Source: Arcticibacterium sp047623945 (GTDB taxonomy: Bacteria; Bacteroidota; Bacteroidia; Cytophagales; Spirosomataceae). From it: a stretch of DNA of 64,000 nucleotides. The notes beneath the pieces were generated by a model. It saw only the letters and a program-made list of their open reading frames with translations. It was not told the origin of the DNA and searched no databases. The position numbers and the translations under genes are program-made. Shown here one piece after another: positions 1-8,603 of the stretch (its first letter is position 1; every line of letters begins with the position of its first letter). Location of the stretch: assembly GCA_047623945.1 (NCBI GenBank), contig JBLHOT010000002.1:1-64000 (forward strand), in the 5' to 3' direction.

Positions 1-203
1 TTTTATCCATTGGTTCTTTTGGTTGTTTATTTTTCTTTAGCAAAATCAAATTTAAACATTGCCTTAAGAACCTCTTTTTTTATCCCAAACTACCTGGGAA
101 TTTCAACTAACTTTTGAACATCATCAACTTGCTAGGGGGATACAGAGATTTAACTAAACTTCTGTTCTCCTTTTTAAGATTTATGAAGTTCTCTACTTAA
201 TCC

Positions 204-2849
204 TTAAAGACAAACATCTTCGACTACGGCTTCAAAAGTAGTTCCGGCATCTGCCTTGAATCCCGGTTCTAACAAGACTGAATTTCCAGCCACAAACTTC
301 ACTTTAGCATTTCCATAAATTTTATTCTTTGCAATCAAAACTAAAGCCGCCCTCTCTACCTTCGTTAGATTATCGATATCATTAAATTTTGGGAGCAAAT
401 CAAGAATGTCCACAGTAATAGAGAAGCTAGCTGTATTTAAGAGGGAGGACACCACAGGAGATGATGACCTAATCATAACGCTATAATTATCACTGTTTTG
501 TAGATAGTTTGGAGTGGTACAATTAATTCTATCAGGATCGGCCGACGTCCCTATTAAAATAGGATTGGTAAAGCTCCCGCTGGAGTCAGATAAATAAGCA
601 TGGAAAACGTTTTCGATATCAAAAGTACCCGTCTGATTTGCGGAAACCGTCAGATTTGATCCTGCACAAAGTGAATTGTTGGATAGGATAGGTTGACTTA
701 TCGCTCCATCCCCTCCTACGATATTAAACTGAATGACATCTGGTCCTACTAGCATACTGCCCTCTGCATTATCTTGTTCATAACCTCTTGCAATAAAGGT
801 GTATGAATTCCACAGTAAAACATCTCCCGACGGCGTTCCATTTATTTCATGTGCCGCAAATGGCATATTGTTATCCACGTAGTATTGCGAATTTGTGGTT
901 CCAGATAATTGGAATTTTACACTTTCTATGACTGGTAATTGGCAATTTGTCACGGCTATAACCGTCATTGGTCTAGTGGAATATTGAACTTCTAAGCCTG
1001 GGACTAGCTGAGCAATAATTTCAGGATTTATGCCTGAATAGGCCAAAAAATAGGTCATACCTGGATCACCACAGGTAATACTAACTTCGGTCGTAGCTGT
1101 CGCGGTGCAGGTTCCTGTTTGTACTGTAACCGTATAAATTCCTGCATTCGCTGGTTTGCCATTGTGTATACTCGGATCTGTGAGCTTACTTATAAATCCA
1201 TTTGGCCCTGCCCACGTATAACTTGTCCCACCCATGGCCGCTAGATTAATGTCATCTCTTTCATTGTAAGGGCCATCATTTGAAGCTGACAGAGATGCTA
1301 AGTCATTCTTAAAGATAACCTTCGTGGTAGCTGTGGATGTACAGCCACCTGCCGAAGTTGTCGTTACAGTGTATATCCCAGCGGCTGTAATATTGACCAA
1401 TGGACTAGTTCCTAAACCATCTGACCAAGAATAGGTGGCTGCACCTGACGCTGTTCGCTTAACGGAACTAACGAAACAGCTTAGACTATCTGTGCCTGTA
1501 ATACTTTCAGTTGGTCCTGTAAAGTTTCGCCTCACCACGATGGTTGTTGCCGTAGCTATACAGGAATTTGCTCCTGTTACCGTCACTGTATAGGTTCCTG
1601 CGGATGTGATACTCGCAGTAGCATTCGATCCTAAAGTTTTTGACCAAAAATAATGTAGTCCGCCACTAGCCGTTCTGGTCACCGAGGTAATAGCACAAGT
1701 CAAACTGTCTGTGCCTGTAATACTGACAGAAGGTGGCGTGATGTCTTGCGTCACCTCTGTGGTTGCTGTTGCTGTACAGGAGTTTGCTCCCGTTACTGTC
1801 ACAGTATAAGTTCCTGATGATGTGATACTGGCGACTGCATTTGTTCCTAAACTACTAGACCAGGAATATGAAGATCCTCCGCTGGCGGTTCTGGTCACCG
1901 AGGTAATAGCACAATTTAAATTGACAGCTCCTAAGATGCTTGTACTTGGAGTTGAACCTTCGTCACAGGTTCCTGTTCCTTGAATACCAAAGGTATAAGG
2001 GTTTTCATCTGAGTCATCATTGGCAATACTTATAGTGGCCTCTCTTAGACCTGAAGCTGTTGGTTCAAATTTAATTTGGAAAGTTAGGTTTCCAGCTATT
2101 GAAATAGTTGAGGAAGAAGGCTGAGCATCCACTGTAAAGTCGCCAGTGTGTCCCGTTATTGTTACTCGAGGGTTAGAAACATTTAAATTTAATATGGAAG
2201 TACCTATGTTTTCTACAGTGAACGTTCTCAGAATCGATCCTGAGGCTACATTTTGATTTCCGAATTCTGTAGAGTTAGAGGCAGATGGAATACTAGCCCC
2301 GTTTACTATATCTACTCCATTTCCTTTTAGGTTTATTTCTGGGGCAGGGGGAGCTAATAGATAATAAAGTCCTCCTGCCTCATTAACGGCCGTATTTAAG
2401 GTAAATGTAGTGTGTGCAATTGAAGAAGCGGTTTCGGTACTATTCTGGAATACTGGCGGTGAGGTATCATCTCTAGGATTCGTGGCAATAGGTGTAACAG
2501 ATGCTGTTAATTCTTTATTGTCCAGTTCTTTAAATACAATGACTAGCGGTGACTTATTTGACGCACTTGTATTTTTATAACGAATAGCAGCCAAAGCCGT
2601 TTTGGAATTAGGCTTGGTCGTTGGATCTGCATTGACTAAAGTCAATGTTTTAGTTCCTGAACCTGATAACATAATTCCAGAAGAACTAGCTAAGGTTAAA
2701 AGCTCTGCATTTTTAACTTTCACAAATTGGGCCTCACCCTCAGCTCTAAACTGAGAGCTTGGAAGTGAGGTAATGCTCTGTGAAAAAGAGGGATTGACTA
2801 AGGAAAATGTAAACGAGAGGAAACTGAGTAAATTCGCAATTATTTTCAT
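204..2849 (-). CDS. Large secreted cell-surface protein with Ig-like repeats
   Basis: Exported protein of about 881 residues of unknown function, probably an adhesin or surface-layer type protein. It begins with a hydrophobic signal peptide ending near PSFSQ. Residues about 190-290 resemble the ASPM/Hydin-like 'choice-of-anchor D' domain (FTVENIGTSILNLNVSNP). Three Ig/PKD-like repeats of about 72 residues follow (each with TRTASGG, a YSWS-like strand and GTYTVTVTGANSC), then further beta-rich sequence. The C-terminus (AGNSVLLEPGFKADAGTTFE, then a final Cys) matches the '3-coathanger stack' end found in many Bacteroidota surface proteins; I see no classical type IX sorting domain. I chose the ATG at 2849 because the upstream TTG at 2861 lies outside the signal peptide and next to a promoter-like TTTG. 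It stands alone, without operon partners. Family placement is by motif memory only. Confidence 0.85.
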   Translation of the reverse strand: MKIIANLLSFLSFTFSLVNPSFSQSITSLPSSQFRAEGEAQFVKVKNAELLTLASSSGIMLSGSGTKTLTLVNADPTTKPNSKTALAAIRYKNTSASNKSPLVIVFKELDNKELTASVTPIATNPRDDTSPPVFQNSTETASSIAHTTFTLNTAVNEAGGLYYLLAPPAPEINLKGNGVDIVNGASIPSASNSTEFGNQNVASGSILRTFTVENIGTSILNLNVSNPRVTITGHTGDFTVDAQPSSSTISIAGNLTFQIKFEPTASGLREATISIANDDSDENPYTFGIQGTGTCDEGSTPSTSILGAVNLNCAITSVTRTASGGSSYSWSSSLGTNAVASITSSGTYTVTVTGANSCTATATTEVTQDITPPSVSITGTDSLTCAITSVTRTASGGLHYFWSKTLGSNATASITSAGTYTVTVTGANSCIATATTIVVRRNFTGPTESITGTDSLSCFVSSVKRTASGAATYSWSDGLGTSPLVNITAAGIYTVTTTSAGGCTSTATTKVIFKNDLASLSASNDGPYNERDDINLAAMGGTSYTWAGPNGFISKLTDPSIHNGKPANAGIYTVTVQTGTCTATATTEVSITCGDPGMTYFLAYSGINPEIIAQLVPGLEVQYSTRPMTVIAVTNCQLPVIESVKFQLSGTTNSQYYVDNNMPFAAHEINGTPSGDVLLWNSYTFIARGYEQDNAEGSMLVGPDVIQFNIVGGDGAISQPILSNNSLCAGSNLTVSANQTGTFDIENVFHAYLSDSSGSFTNPILIGTSADPDRINCTTPNYLQNSDNYSVMIRSSSPVVSSLLNTASFSITVDILDLLPKFNDIDNLTKVERAALVLIAKNKIYGNAKVKFVAGNSVLLEPGFKADAGTTFEAVVEDVCL
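1450..1930 (-). repeat. In-frame tandem repeats inside the surface protein
   Basis: Three tandem in-frame units of 216-219 bases encode the Ig-like repeats. A 27-base stretch is identical at 1672-1698 and 1888-1914, exactly 216 bases apart. The phrase around the codons for TGTDS recurs at 1491 and 1710. The near-identity of two units suggests recent internal duplication; the third unit is more diverged. Confidence 0.75.
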
Positions 2850-3251
2850 GTGGATATTCAAACTTTAATCAGTAATAAATAATAACATTCATCTACTATT
2901 TTAACATAGTTTTATCCTGAGGGAATATCGTATTTTGAATCTTTTTTTTAGATTTAAGGTACATGAAATGCCTAAATGGGTTACGTATGTAATATTTTTC
3001 TTGATAAATGAAGCAAGATACCAAGAAGATAATTCTGTAATTTGAAGAAAAACTCTTTGTTTTAGTTAGTTTTTAAGAGTCAAACTCTGATAGGCTTGAA
3101 GGGCTTTCTTTGCTTGAACGCTGCCCATTCTGAAAAAAGATGCCACAAATATGGCTCGTTAATAGCACAAGAGGAAAAGCTGTTACACTAGCTGTGCCAA
3201 TAGGCAGTAACCTTATGTTAAAAACACATTATAAGGTTGTTATATGTAAAG
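2850..3251. other. Gene-free spacer
   Basis: About 400 bases with no convincing reading frame on either strand. It holds the upstream region of the surface protein gene. At 3209-3238 an 8-bp inverted repeat with a 14-base loop sits just downstream of the tRNA-Arg gene. That hairpin lacks a T-run on the minus strand, so calling it the tRNA terminator would be a guess. Confidence 0.5.
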
Positions 3252-3323
3252 TAGCCCCGCTAGGAATCGAACCTAGATCTAATGTTTAGGAAACATCTAT
3301 TCTATCCATTGAACTACGGGGCC
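3252..3323 (-). tRNA. trnR: tRNA-Arg (anticodon CCT)
   Basis: Complete cloverleaf on the minus strand: 7-bp acceptor stem GGCCCCG/CGGGGCT with a G-U first pair, D arm GTTC/GAAT, anticodon stem GATGT/ACATT around loop TTCCTAA (anticodon CCT, reading AGG), and a T arm with TTCGATT between CTAGG and CCTAG. The discriminator is A. CCA is not encoded. Confidence 0.95.
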
Positions 3324-3358
3324 ATCATGTAGGATTGGCTGCTCTGCCAAATGGTTTG

Positions 3359-3389
3359 CAAAAGTATATAATTCTTCTCGTCAGAGCAA
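3359..3389 (-). promoter_or_regulatory. Promoter of tRNA-Arg
   Basis: On the minus strand TTG at 3389-3387 is followed by 20 bases and TACTTTTG (3366-3359), matching the Bacteroidota sigma consensus TTG-N19-21-TAnnTTTG. Transcription would begin near 3353, about 30 bases before the tRNA. It lies in what would be an upstream extension of egtB and argues against that extension. Confidence 0.7.
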
Positions 3390-3505
3390 AGGGGGTTTCT
3401 TGGCATGAATTATTAAAAAAAAGGCCAAAGTCTTTAGTAAATAGAATCCTTGGAAACCGATATGGCTATTCCTACGTTGGTCATATTCAAGATATCCCTA
3501 TTAGA

Positions 3506-4654
3506 ATGAACCCCTTATTAAAGAAGTACTTAGAAACCAGAAAATGTTCTGAGTCTCTTTGTCAGTCATTAGGCGTGGAGGATTACATTCCCCAAAGTGC
3601 AGAATTCGCAAGTCCGCCTAAATGGCATTTAGCCCACACTACTTGGTTTTTTGAAGAAATGATTCTTTCTGAATTTAGCACGGACTACAAGGTTTTCGAC
3701 GAATCTTACCGTTTCCTTTTCAATAGCTATTACAATTCGATTGGCGATAGATTAGTTAGGGGCGATCGTGGGCTGATAACCAGGCCCAGTGTGGCTAGGG
3801 TCTACGAGTTCAGGGCGTTTGTGGATAATCAAATGACTATCTTATTAGACGGGGATACTTCAGAGGCTTTGAGACAATTGATGGTTTTGGGAATAAACCA
3901 CGAGCAACAACACCAAGAGCTTTTACTCACAGATTTAAAGTATACTTTTTCTAGAAACCCTACCTACCCCGTTTATTCGGAGAAAGCGTTTGTTACAACT
4001 AAAAACAAGGAGGAGGGCTGGCTCACAATTTCAGAGGGTGTTTATGAAATTGGCCACAAGTCAGTCGGTTTTAGTTTTGATAATGAACTTGGTAGGCACA
4101 AGGTTTACCTTCATAGTTGCGAGATTTCGAAATGTTTAGTGACCAATGGCGAGTATATCACATTTATAGAAAGTGGAGCTTACCAAAAACCTGAGTTGTG
4201 GTTAGACGAAGGATGGGCATGGGTAAAAGCCAATAAGACAGAAAAGCCGCTCTATTGGTATCATGTTAACGGAGAATGGTTTCACTACACATTAGCCGGA
4301 CTTAAAAAGATAGATTCTACAGATATCCTTGCTCATATTTCCTATTATGAGGCCACCGCTTTTGCTCAGTGGAAGGGCTGTCGTTTGCCTACGGAGTTTG
4401 AATGGGAAACGGCCTCCACCCAGTTTGAATGGGGTGATAGATGGGAATGGACTAACTCAGCATATTTGCCATATCCTAATTTTGAGATTGCTCCAGGAGC
4501 TGTGGGTGAATACAATGGTAAATTTATGATTAATCAAATGGTGCTTCGCGGAGGATCTGTAGCTACGGCAGAAGGGCATACTAGAACTACGTATCGAAAC
4601 TTTTTTCACCCACACATGGCCTGGCAGTTCTCAGGTATAAGACTAGCTAAATAA
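3506..4654 (+). CDS. egtB: Ergothioneine biosynthesis sulfoxide synthase EgtB
   Basis: Non-heme iron enzyme that joins trimethylhistidine (hercynine) to a cysteine-type thiol with oxygen, the central step of ergothioneine synthesis. The 382-residue protein has the DinB-like N-terminal half with the iron-ligand motifs HLAHTTW (His41, His44) and NHEQQHQE (His132, His136). Its C-terminal half is of the formylglycine-generating-enzyme/sulfatase-modifying type, ending in LRGGSV and FSGIRLAK. The frame stays open back to a TTG at 3335, but that extension crosses the tRNA-Arg promoter and lacks family similarity, whereas the ATG at 3506 gives the usual start MNPLLKKYLETRK. It lies 2 bases before egtD, so the two are cotranscribed. 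Whether the thiol donor is cysteine or gamma-glutamylcysteine cannot be read here; no egtA, egtC or egtE is in the window. Confidence 0.9.
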   Translation: MNPLLKKYLETRKCSESLCQSLGVEDYIPQSAEFASPPKWHLAHTTWFFEEMILSEFSTDYKVFDESYRFLFNSYYNSIGDRLVRGDRGLITRPSVARVYEFRAFVDNQMTILLDGDTSEALRQLMVLGINHEQQHQELLLTDLKYTFSRNPTYPVYSEKAFVTTKNKEEGWLTISEGVYEIGHKSVGFSFDNELGRHKVYLHSCEISKCLVTNGEYITFIESGAYQKPELWLDEGWAWVKANKTEKPLYWYHVNGEWFHYTLAGLKKIDSTDILAHISYYEATAFAQWKGCRLPTEFEWETASTQFEWGDRWEWTNSAYLPYPNFEIAPGAVGEYNGKFMINQMVLRGGSVATAEGHTRTTYRNFFHPHMAWQFSGIRLAK

Positions 4655-4656
4655 AC

Positions 4657-5604
4657 ATGACCACTTTCGAAAAGGATGTACATGAGGGCTTAAGCCGCTC
4701 TCCTAAGTATTTGTCATCTAAGTATTTCTATGATAAAAGAGGAGATGAACTGTTCGTGCAAATCATGAATATGCCAGAATATTATCTTTTCAATGCTGAG
4801 TTTGAGATTTTCCAAAAGCAGCAGGAGCAAATGATTCAGGCTTTGAGTATTCAAAAGGACACCTATTTTGAGCTTATAGAATTAGGTGCAGGAGACGGTA
4901 CCAAAACAAAAGAGCTATTAAAGGCCTTAGACAAAGGAGATTTTAGTTTTGATTACTTACCGATAGATATTTCTCATAATTCCTTAAATAAGTTAGAAAC
5001 GGCATTGAAAAACGAAATGCCAAATGTGACAGTTAAGACCAAACAGGGCGACTACTTCGAAGTTTTGGCTTCGCTGAAGGATTCTCACCATCCCAAAGTT
5101 ATTTTATTTTTGGGGTCTAATATTGGAAACCTACTCGACCGTCAGGCCCATGATTTTATTTATCAATTGGGTGGCAGCCTTAGAGCAAATGATAAGCTGC
5201 TTTTAGGAGTAGATTTAATAAAGCCCATAGAAGTGGTATTGCCTGCCTATAATGATGCTTCAGGTATTACAGCTGAGTTTAACCTTAATCTTCTAGACAG
5301 GATAAACAAAGAACTGGCAGGTGATTTTGATAGAAACAAATTTGTTCATAAACCGGAATACACAGATGAGGAAGGCATTGCTAAAAGTTACCTTATGAGC
5401 ACAGAGGAGCAAACGGTTGAGGTGATGGGGAAAAGGTACACATTTCAGAAGGGCGAAAAAACCCACACAGAAATTTCTAGGAAGTACAGCGATGAAATTA
5501 TCAGTAAGATACTAAAAGACACTGACTTTAGTTTGCTTAAAAAACTAACGGATTCTCAATGTCTGTTTGCAAGTTATATTCTTAAAAGGGACGAATCTTT
5601 ATAA
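4657..5604 (+). CDS. egtD: L-histidine N-alpha-methyltransferase EgtD
   Basis: S-adenosylmethionine-dependent enzyme that trimethylates the alpha-amino group of histidine to give hercynine, the substrate of EgtB. The 315 residues match the family length. The SAM-binding glycine-rich loop ELGAGDGTKT is at residues 75-84, with FLGSNIGN further on, and the N-terminal YFYDKRGDELF and PEYYLFNAE blocks are typical of EgtD. It starts ATG two bases after the egtB stop, which makes a compact egtBD operon. A weak terminator-like hairpin follows. In known pathways a lyase (EgtE or a cysteine desulfurase) finishes the molecule; none is next door, so a host enzyme elsewhere would have to supply it. Confidence 0.93.
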   Translation: MTTFEKDVHEGLSRSPKYLSSKYFYDKRGDELFVQIMNMPEYYLFNAEFEIFQKQQEQMIQALSIQKDTYFELIELGAGDGTKTKELLKALDKGDFSFDYLPIDISHNSLNKLETALKNEMPNVTVKTKQGDYFEVLASLKDSHHPKVILFLGSNIGNLLDRQAHDFIYQLGGSLRANDKLLLGVDLIKPIEVVLPAYNDASGITAEFNLNLLDRINKELAGDFDRNKFVHKPEYTDEEGIAKSYLMSTEEQTVEVMGKRYTFQKGEKTHTEISRKYSDEIISKILKDTDFSLLKKLTDSQCLFASYILKRDESL

Positions 5605-5619
5605 TTATTAGCTGTTCTT

Positions 5620-5653
5620 ATACCCTCAAAACATAAGATTAAGGGTGTTTTTG
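5620..5653 (+). terminator. Possible terminator after egtD
   Basis: ACCCT and AGGGT arms surround a 15-base loop and are followed by GTTTTTG, 18 bases after the egtD stop. The stem is short, so this is a tentative call. A separate perfect 8-bp inverted repeat (TTCAGGTT GCA AACCTGAA) at 5658-5676 follows and may help. Confidence 0.4.
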
Positions 5654-5685
5654 TATATTCAGGTTGCAAACCTGAAAACATTACT

Positions 5686-5858
5686 ATGGGAAAAGCCCTA
5701 AAAACAATGATAGACAATATGCCCGAAAAGACGGGCAAGTCTGTACCATAACGAAAAATAATTTTGGCTTATAAGAGCATGGAATAGCTATGAATATTTT
5801 AAAGGAAGAATTTGATGTAACCCAGGGATTTGCTACGACTATTTGTTCATTTTTTTAG
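5686..5858 (+). pseudogene. Decayed DUF4287 family gene
   Basis: An ATG at 5686 opens with MGKALKTMIDNMPEKTGKS, which is the recognisable N-terminus of small DUF4287 proteins. The frame then hits a stop, continues as RKIILAYKSME, meets a second stop, and after a frame change resumes as MNILKEEFDVTQGFATTICS, ending at TAG 5858. This order matches the family pattern (N-terminal KTGKS block, then a KEEFGVTHGFAN-like block). The gene therefore carries at least two stops and one frameshift and is dead. The function of DUF4287 is unknown. The assignment rests on memory of the family motifs. Confidence 0.7.
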
Positions 5859-5886
5859 AGAGTTTAATTTAGCATAAAAAACAGAT

Positions 5887-6465
5887 ATGAGTGAGCTTAA
5901 AGAATTTCAAAAGTTAGTAATAGAAAATGCTTCAGGAGCAAAAGGTTTGTTGTTAGGAGATACCGCACCTGACTTTACGTTACTTAATGCTTTTGGTGAA
6001 AATGTTTCACTTTCTACAGCCTTAAAAAAAGGTATAGTAATTGTGAAGTTCTATCGTGGCGAATGGTGTCCTATATGTAATCTGGATCTCAGAGAAATCC
6101 AGCAGTATTTGAATGAAATTAAGTCTTTGGGTGCCAATCTGTTTGCCATAAGTCCACAAAGCCCCGACGACGCACTCAGCATTACCCAGAAAAATGAACT
6201 TGGTTTTGAGGTACTAAGCGATCCAAATCAGCAAGTGATTAAAGCTTATAATCTGCAGTTTGACCCTGGAGAGGATTATCATCAACGTCGGGATTTGACT
6301 CTCTTGAACAGCGATGGTTCAAAAACACTGCCCGTTCCGGCCACTTTTATCATAGGAACTAATCAGAAAATAGTTGCTTGTCATGTAGAGGCCGATTATA
6401 CTCAAAGAATGTCGTCATTGGTTATAATAGATGTTTTAAAAGAAATGAAGCAAAACAAGCAATAG
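5887..6465 (+). CDS. Peroxiredoxin-like protein (AhpC/TSA family)
   Basis: Thiol peroxidase-like protein of 192 residues, probably cytoplasmic since there is no signal peptide. It carries GDTAPDF near residue 25 and the active-site stretch YRGEWCPICNLDLRE with Cys61 and Cys64, then the thioredoxin-fold C-terminal half (PVPATFIIG). The CPIC arrangement belongs to the peroxiredoxin-like branch annotated as alkyl hydroperoxide reductase/thiol-specific antioxidant; the actual substrate is not predictable. It lies 28 bases after the decayed DUF4287 gene and close to egtBD, which gives the area an oxidant-defence flavour, though spacing and an intervening terminator-like hairpin argue against one operon. 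I see no exact TAnnTTTG upstream. Confidence 0.85.
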   Translation: MSELKEFQKLVIENASGAKGLLLGDTAPDFTLLNAFGENVSLSTALKKGIVIVKFYRGEWCPICNLDLREIQQYLNEIKSLGANLFAISPQSPDDALSITQKNELGFEVLSDPNQQVIKAYNLQFDPGEDYHQRRDLTLLNSDGSKTLPVPATFIIGTNQKIVACHVEADYTQRMSSLVIIDVLKEMKQNKQ

Positions 6466-6602
6466 CTTTTAGCCTGATAAAAGATTATAACTTTTTTTTA
6501 TTTCAATTTATAGGAAGTAGCTAGTTTGGTTTAATTGGTCATCAGATGTTCAATCTGCATCTATTCTCATTAAATAAGTTTTCTTTAAAAATTAGAATTC
6601 AT

Positions 6603-6610
6603 TAGCTTTG
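6603..6610 (+). promoter_or_regulatory. Candidate -7 element for the DUF1592 operon
   Basis: TAGCTTTG fits TAnnTTTG, but no good TTG lies about 20 bases upstream. Transcription would start near 6616. It overlaps the first in-frame TTG of the next gene (6608), which therefore is unlikely to be the translation start. Confidence 0.4.
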
Positions 6611-6634
6611 AATAACATTTATTCAACCAAACAT

Positions 6635-8581
6635 TTGAAATCTAAACTCCTCATTCTATTTGCATTATGCTTCGCAATAAATGGCTTCGCGGAAGAACCC
6701 ATTTCTTATGAGAAGGATATACGTCCTATTCTACAAGATGAGTGTATTAAATGCCATAATACCAATACGGCTAAAGGCGGAATAAACATTGACAATTATA
6801 AAGAGCAAGCACGAGTAATTGAGAGGGGCTCTTTTTGGCTGGAAGTACTGGGCGTTATAAAAGACAGGTCTATGCCGCCCAAAACAGAAAAGCATTTATC
6901 TCAAGAGACCTACGAAAAATTGGTGAATGGCATTGATGCCATTTTACAATCCTCTCTCAAAAACAAAACGCCGGGCAAAGTTGTTATTAGACGGCTAAGC
7001 CATGCGGAGTATCAATACACTGTTTTTGATTTGTTGGGTGTTGACTTCGACGCCAGAAATTATTTCCCTTCTGACGGTTCGGGTGGAGGAGGTTTTGATA
7101 ACCAAGGCCGTGCTCTGTTTTTTACGCCGCTTAAGCTAGAGCGTTATTATGACGCAGGAAGTCAAATTGTAGAGAGTGCTATGGCGGACGAAGAAAAATG
7201 GGGGATAGTGGTTCCATTCTCTTTTAGAGCTACAGGTTGGGAGGGTATAAAAAACTGGTTCATGGCTCTTTTCTCTGCCAAGTATGAATATCTTAACGAA
7301 CCGGACTTAGCGGCAGAAAAGGTAATAGACCAAATAGCGACTAAAGCATATCGTAGGTTTCTAAAGCCCGAAGAAAAGACTAAGCTTTTAGAACTTTTCG
7401 CCAATGTGTATGACAGCAAAACGAACGTAAAAGACCCTCGTCGTTTTAATGAAAGTATAGCCCAAGTATTAAAAGCAGTCTTAGTCTCACCTAATTTTCT
7501 ATATAAAGTGGAGGAAGAGCCCAAGAAACAAGGTTCTTATCCCTTAAGTGATTTTGAGGTGGCATCAAGGCTCTCTTATTTCTTGTGGTGTAGCAGTCCA
7601 GACCAAGAGCTTTTTGATTTAGCCTATGAAGGAAAACTTCACGACTCTACTACACTGGCCTTACAAGTAAAAAGAATGATTGCCGATCCAAAGTCGAAGC
7701 GTTTTGCAGAGAATTTCACAACGCAGTGGCTCGGTATTACCAAATTGCTGGATAACGAGCCTATGGTAGATGAGGAACTCTTCCCAGACTTTAGTGCCGA
7801 CTTACGCAAAGATTTATATACCGAATCTGCAGCATTTTTTCACTATGTGATGACGGAAAGCAAGAATATGCTTGATCTAGTTCAGTCCGACTATTCTGTA
7901 ATGAATAAGAACGTAGCAGAATTTTACGGTATAAAAGGTGTGGAGCATGAAGATTATCAGCTGGTGAAATTTGAAGACAATAAACGTGGAGGTATATTGG
8001 GAATGGCGGGAGTGCTGGCCACCACCTCTATATCTACAAGGACGAGCCCCGTTTTACGTGGTAAATGGGTTATGGAACAGATTTTAGGTATCTCTCCACC
8101 ACCACCCCCTGCCGAGGTTTCTGCTCTAACGGAGGATAAAGGCATTCATGAAGCTTTGGGCCTACGCAAAATATTGGAAAGACATAGAGCGGATCCAGCT
8201 TGTCAATCTTGCCATGAAAAAATGGATCCCTTGGGCCTAGGTTTAGAAAACTATGATCCCACAGGGAGATGGAGAGAAACTTACGAGATTGTGAAAATTG
8301 ATGCCTCGGGCATAACGGCAGATGGTCAAAAATTCAATGGGCCAGTGGAATTAAAAAAAATACTGATAAAGGAAGAGCAAAAGATTGCAAGAAACTTCTC
8401 AAAAAAAATGCTGTCTTATGCCTTGGGAAGAACCATTCTTTTTACGGATGAACCCGCACTTGTAAAACTTGAGAACACATTAATCGATAATGATTTTAAT
8501 CCAGAACCTTTTTTAATAGAGTTGGTAAACAGTTATCCTTTCTTAATGAAGGAAAACGACTTTCAGGAAAAGAGTATTTAA
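6635..8581 (+). CDS. DUF1592 domain exported heme-binding-type protein
   Basis: Exported protein of about 648 residues with the domain string typical of planctomycete-like DUF1592 proteins: an N-terminal cytochrome-like segment with CIKCH (Cys37, Cys40, His41), then DUF1587 (VIRRLSHAEYQYTVFDLLG), DUF1595, DUF1592, DUF1588 with a second CxxCH (CQSCHEKMDPLG), and DUF1585 at the end. Both CxxCH sites could bind heme c. The signal peptide KSKLLILFALCFAINGFA follows a TTG start; I prefer TTG 6635 because TTG 6608 overlaps a promoter-like element. It is followed 22 bases later by its usual partner, a DUF1552 protein. The biochemical role of the family is unknown to me; a periplasmic redox function is inference. 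Confidence 0.85.
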   Translation: MKSKLLILFALCFAINGFAEEPISYEKDIRPILQDECIKCHNTNTAKGGINIDNYKEQARVIERGSFWLEVLGVIKDRSMPPKTEKHLSQETYEKLVNGIDAILQSSLKNKTPGKVVIRRLSHAEYQYTVFDLLGVDFDARNYFPSDGSGGGGFDNQGRALFFTPLKLERYYDAGSQIVESAMADEEKWGIVVPFSFRATGWEGIKNWFMALFSAKYEYLNEPDLAAEKVIDQIATKAYRRFLKPEEKTKLLELFANVYDSKTNVKDPRRFNESIAQVLKAVLVSPNFLYKVEEEPKKQGSYPLSDFEVASRLSYFLWCSSPDQELFDLAYEGKLHDSTTLALQVKRMIADPKSKRFAENFTTQWLGITKLLDNEPMVDEELFPDFSADLRKDLYTESAAFFHYVMTESKNMLDLVQSDYSVMNKNVAEFYGIKGVEHEDYQLVKFEDNKRGGILGMAGVLATTSISTRTSPVLRGKWVMEQILGISPPPPPAEVSALTEDKGIHEALGLRKILERHRADPACQSCHEKMDPLGLGLENYDPTGRWRETYEIVKIDASGITADGQKFNGPVELKKILIKEEQKIARNFSKKMLSYALGRTILFTDEPALVKLENTLIDNDFNPEPFLIELVNSYPFLMKENDFQEKSI

Positions 8582-8603
8582 ATACATAAAACTTTAAATT
8601 AGA

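Noticed and set aside
3335..3505. N-terminal extension of egtB from TTG 3335
   Set aside because: It crosses the consensus promoter of tRNA-Arg and does not resemble EgtB; ATG 3506 gives the family start.
6608..6634. TTG 6608 as start of the DUF1592 gene
   Set aside because: It is part of a TAGCTTTG promoter-like element; a start at TTG 6635 leaves a better signal peptide.
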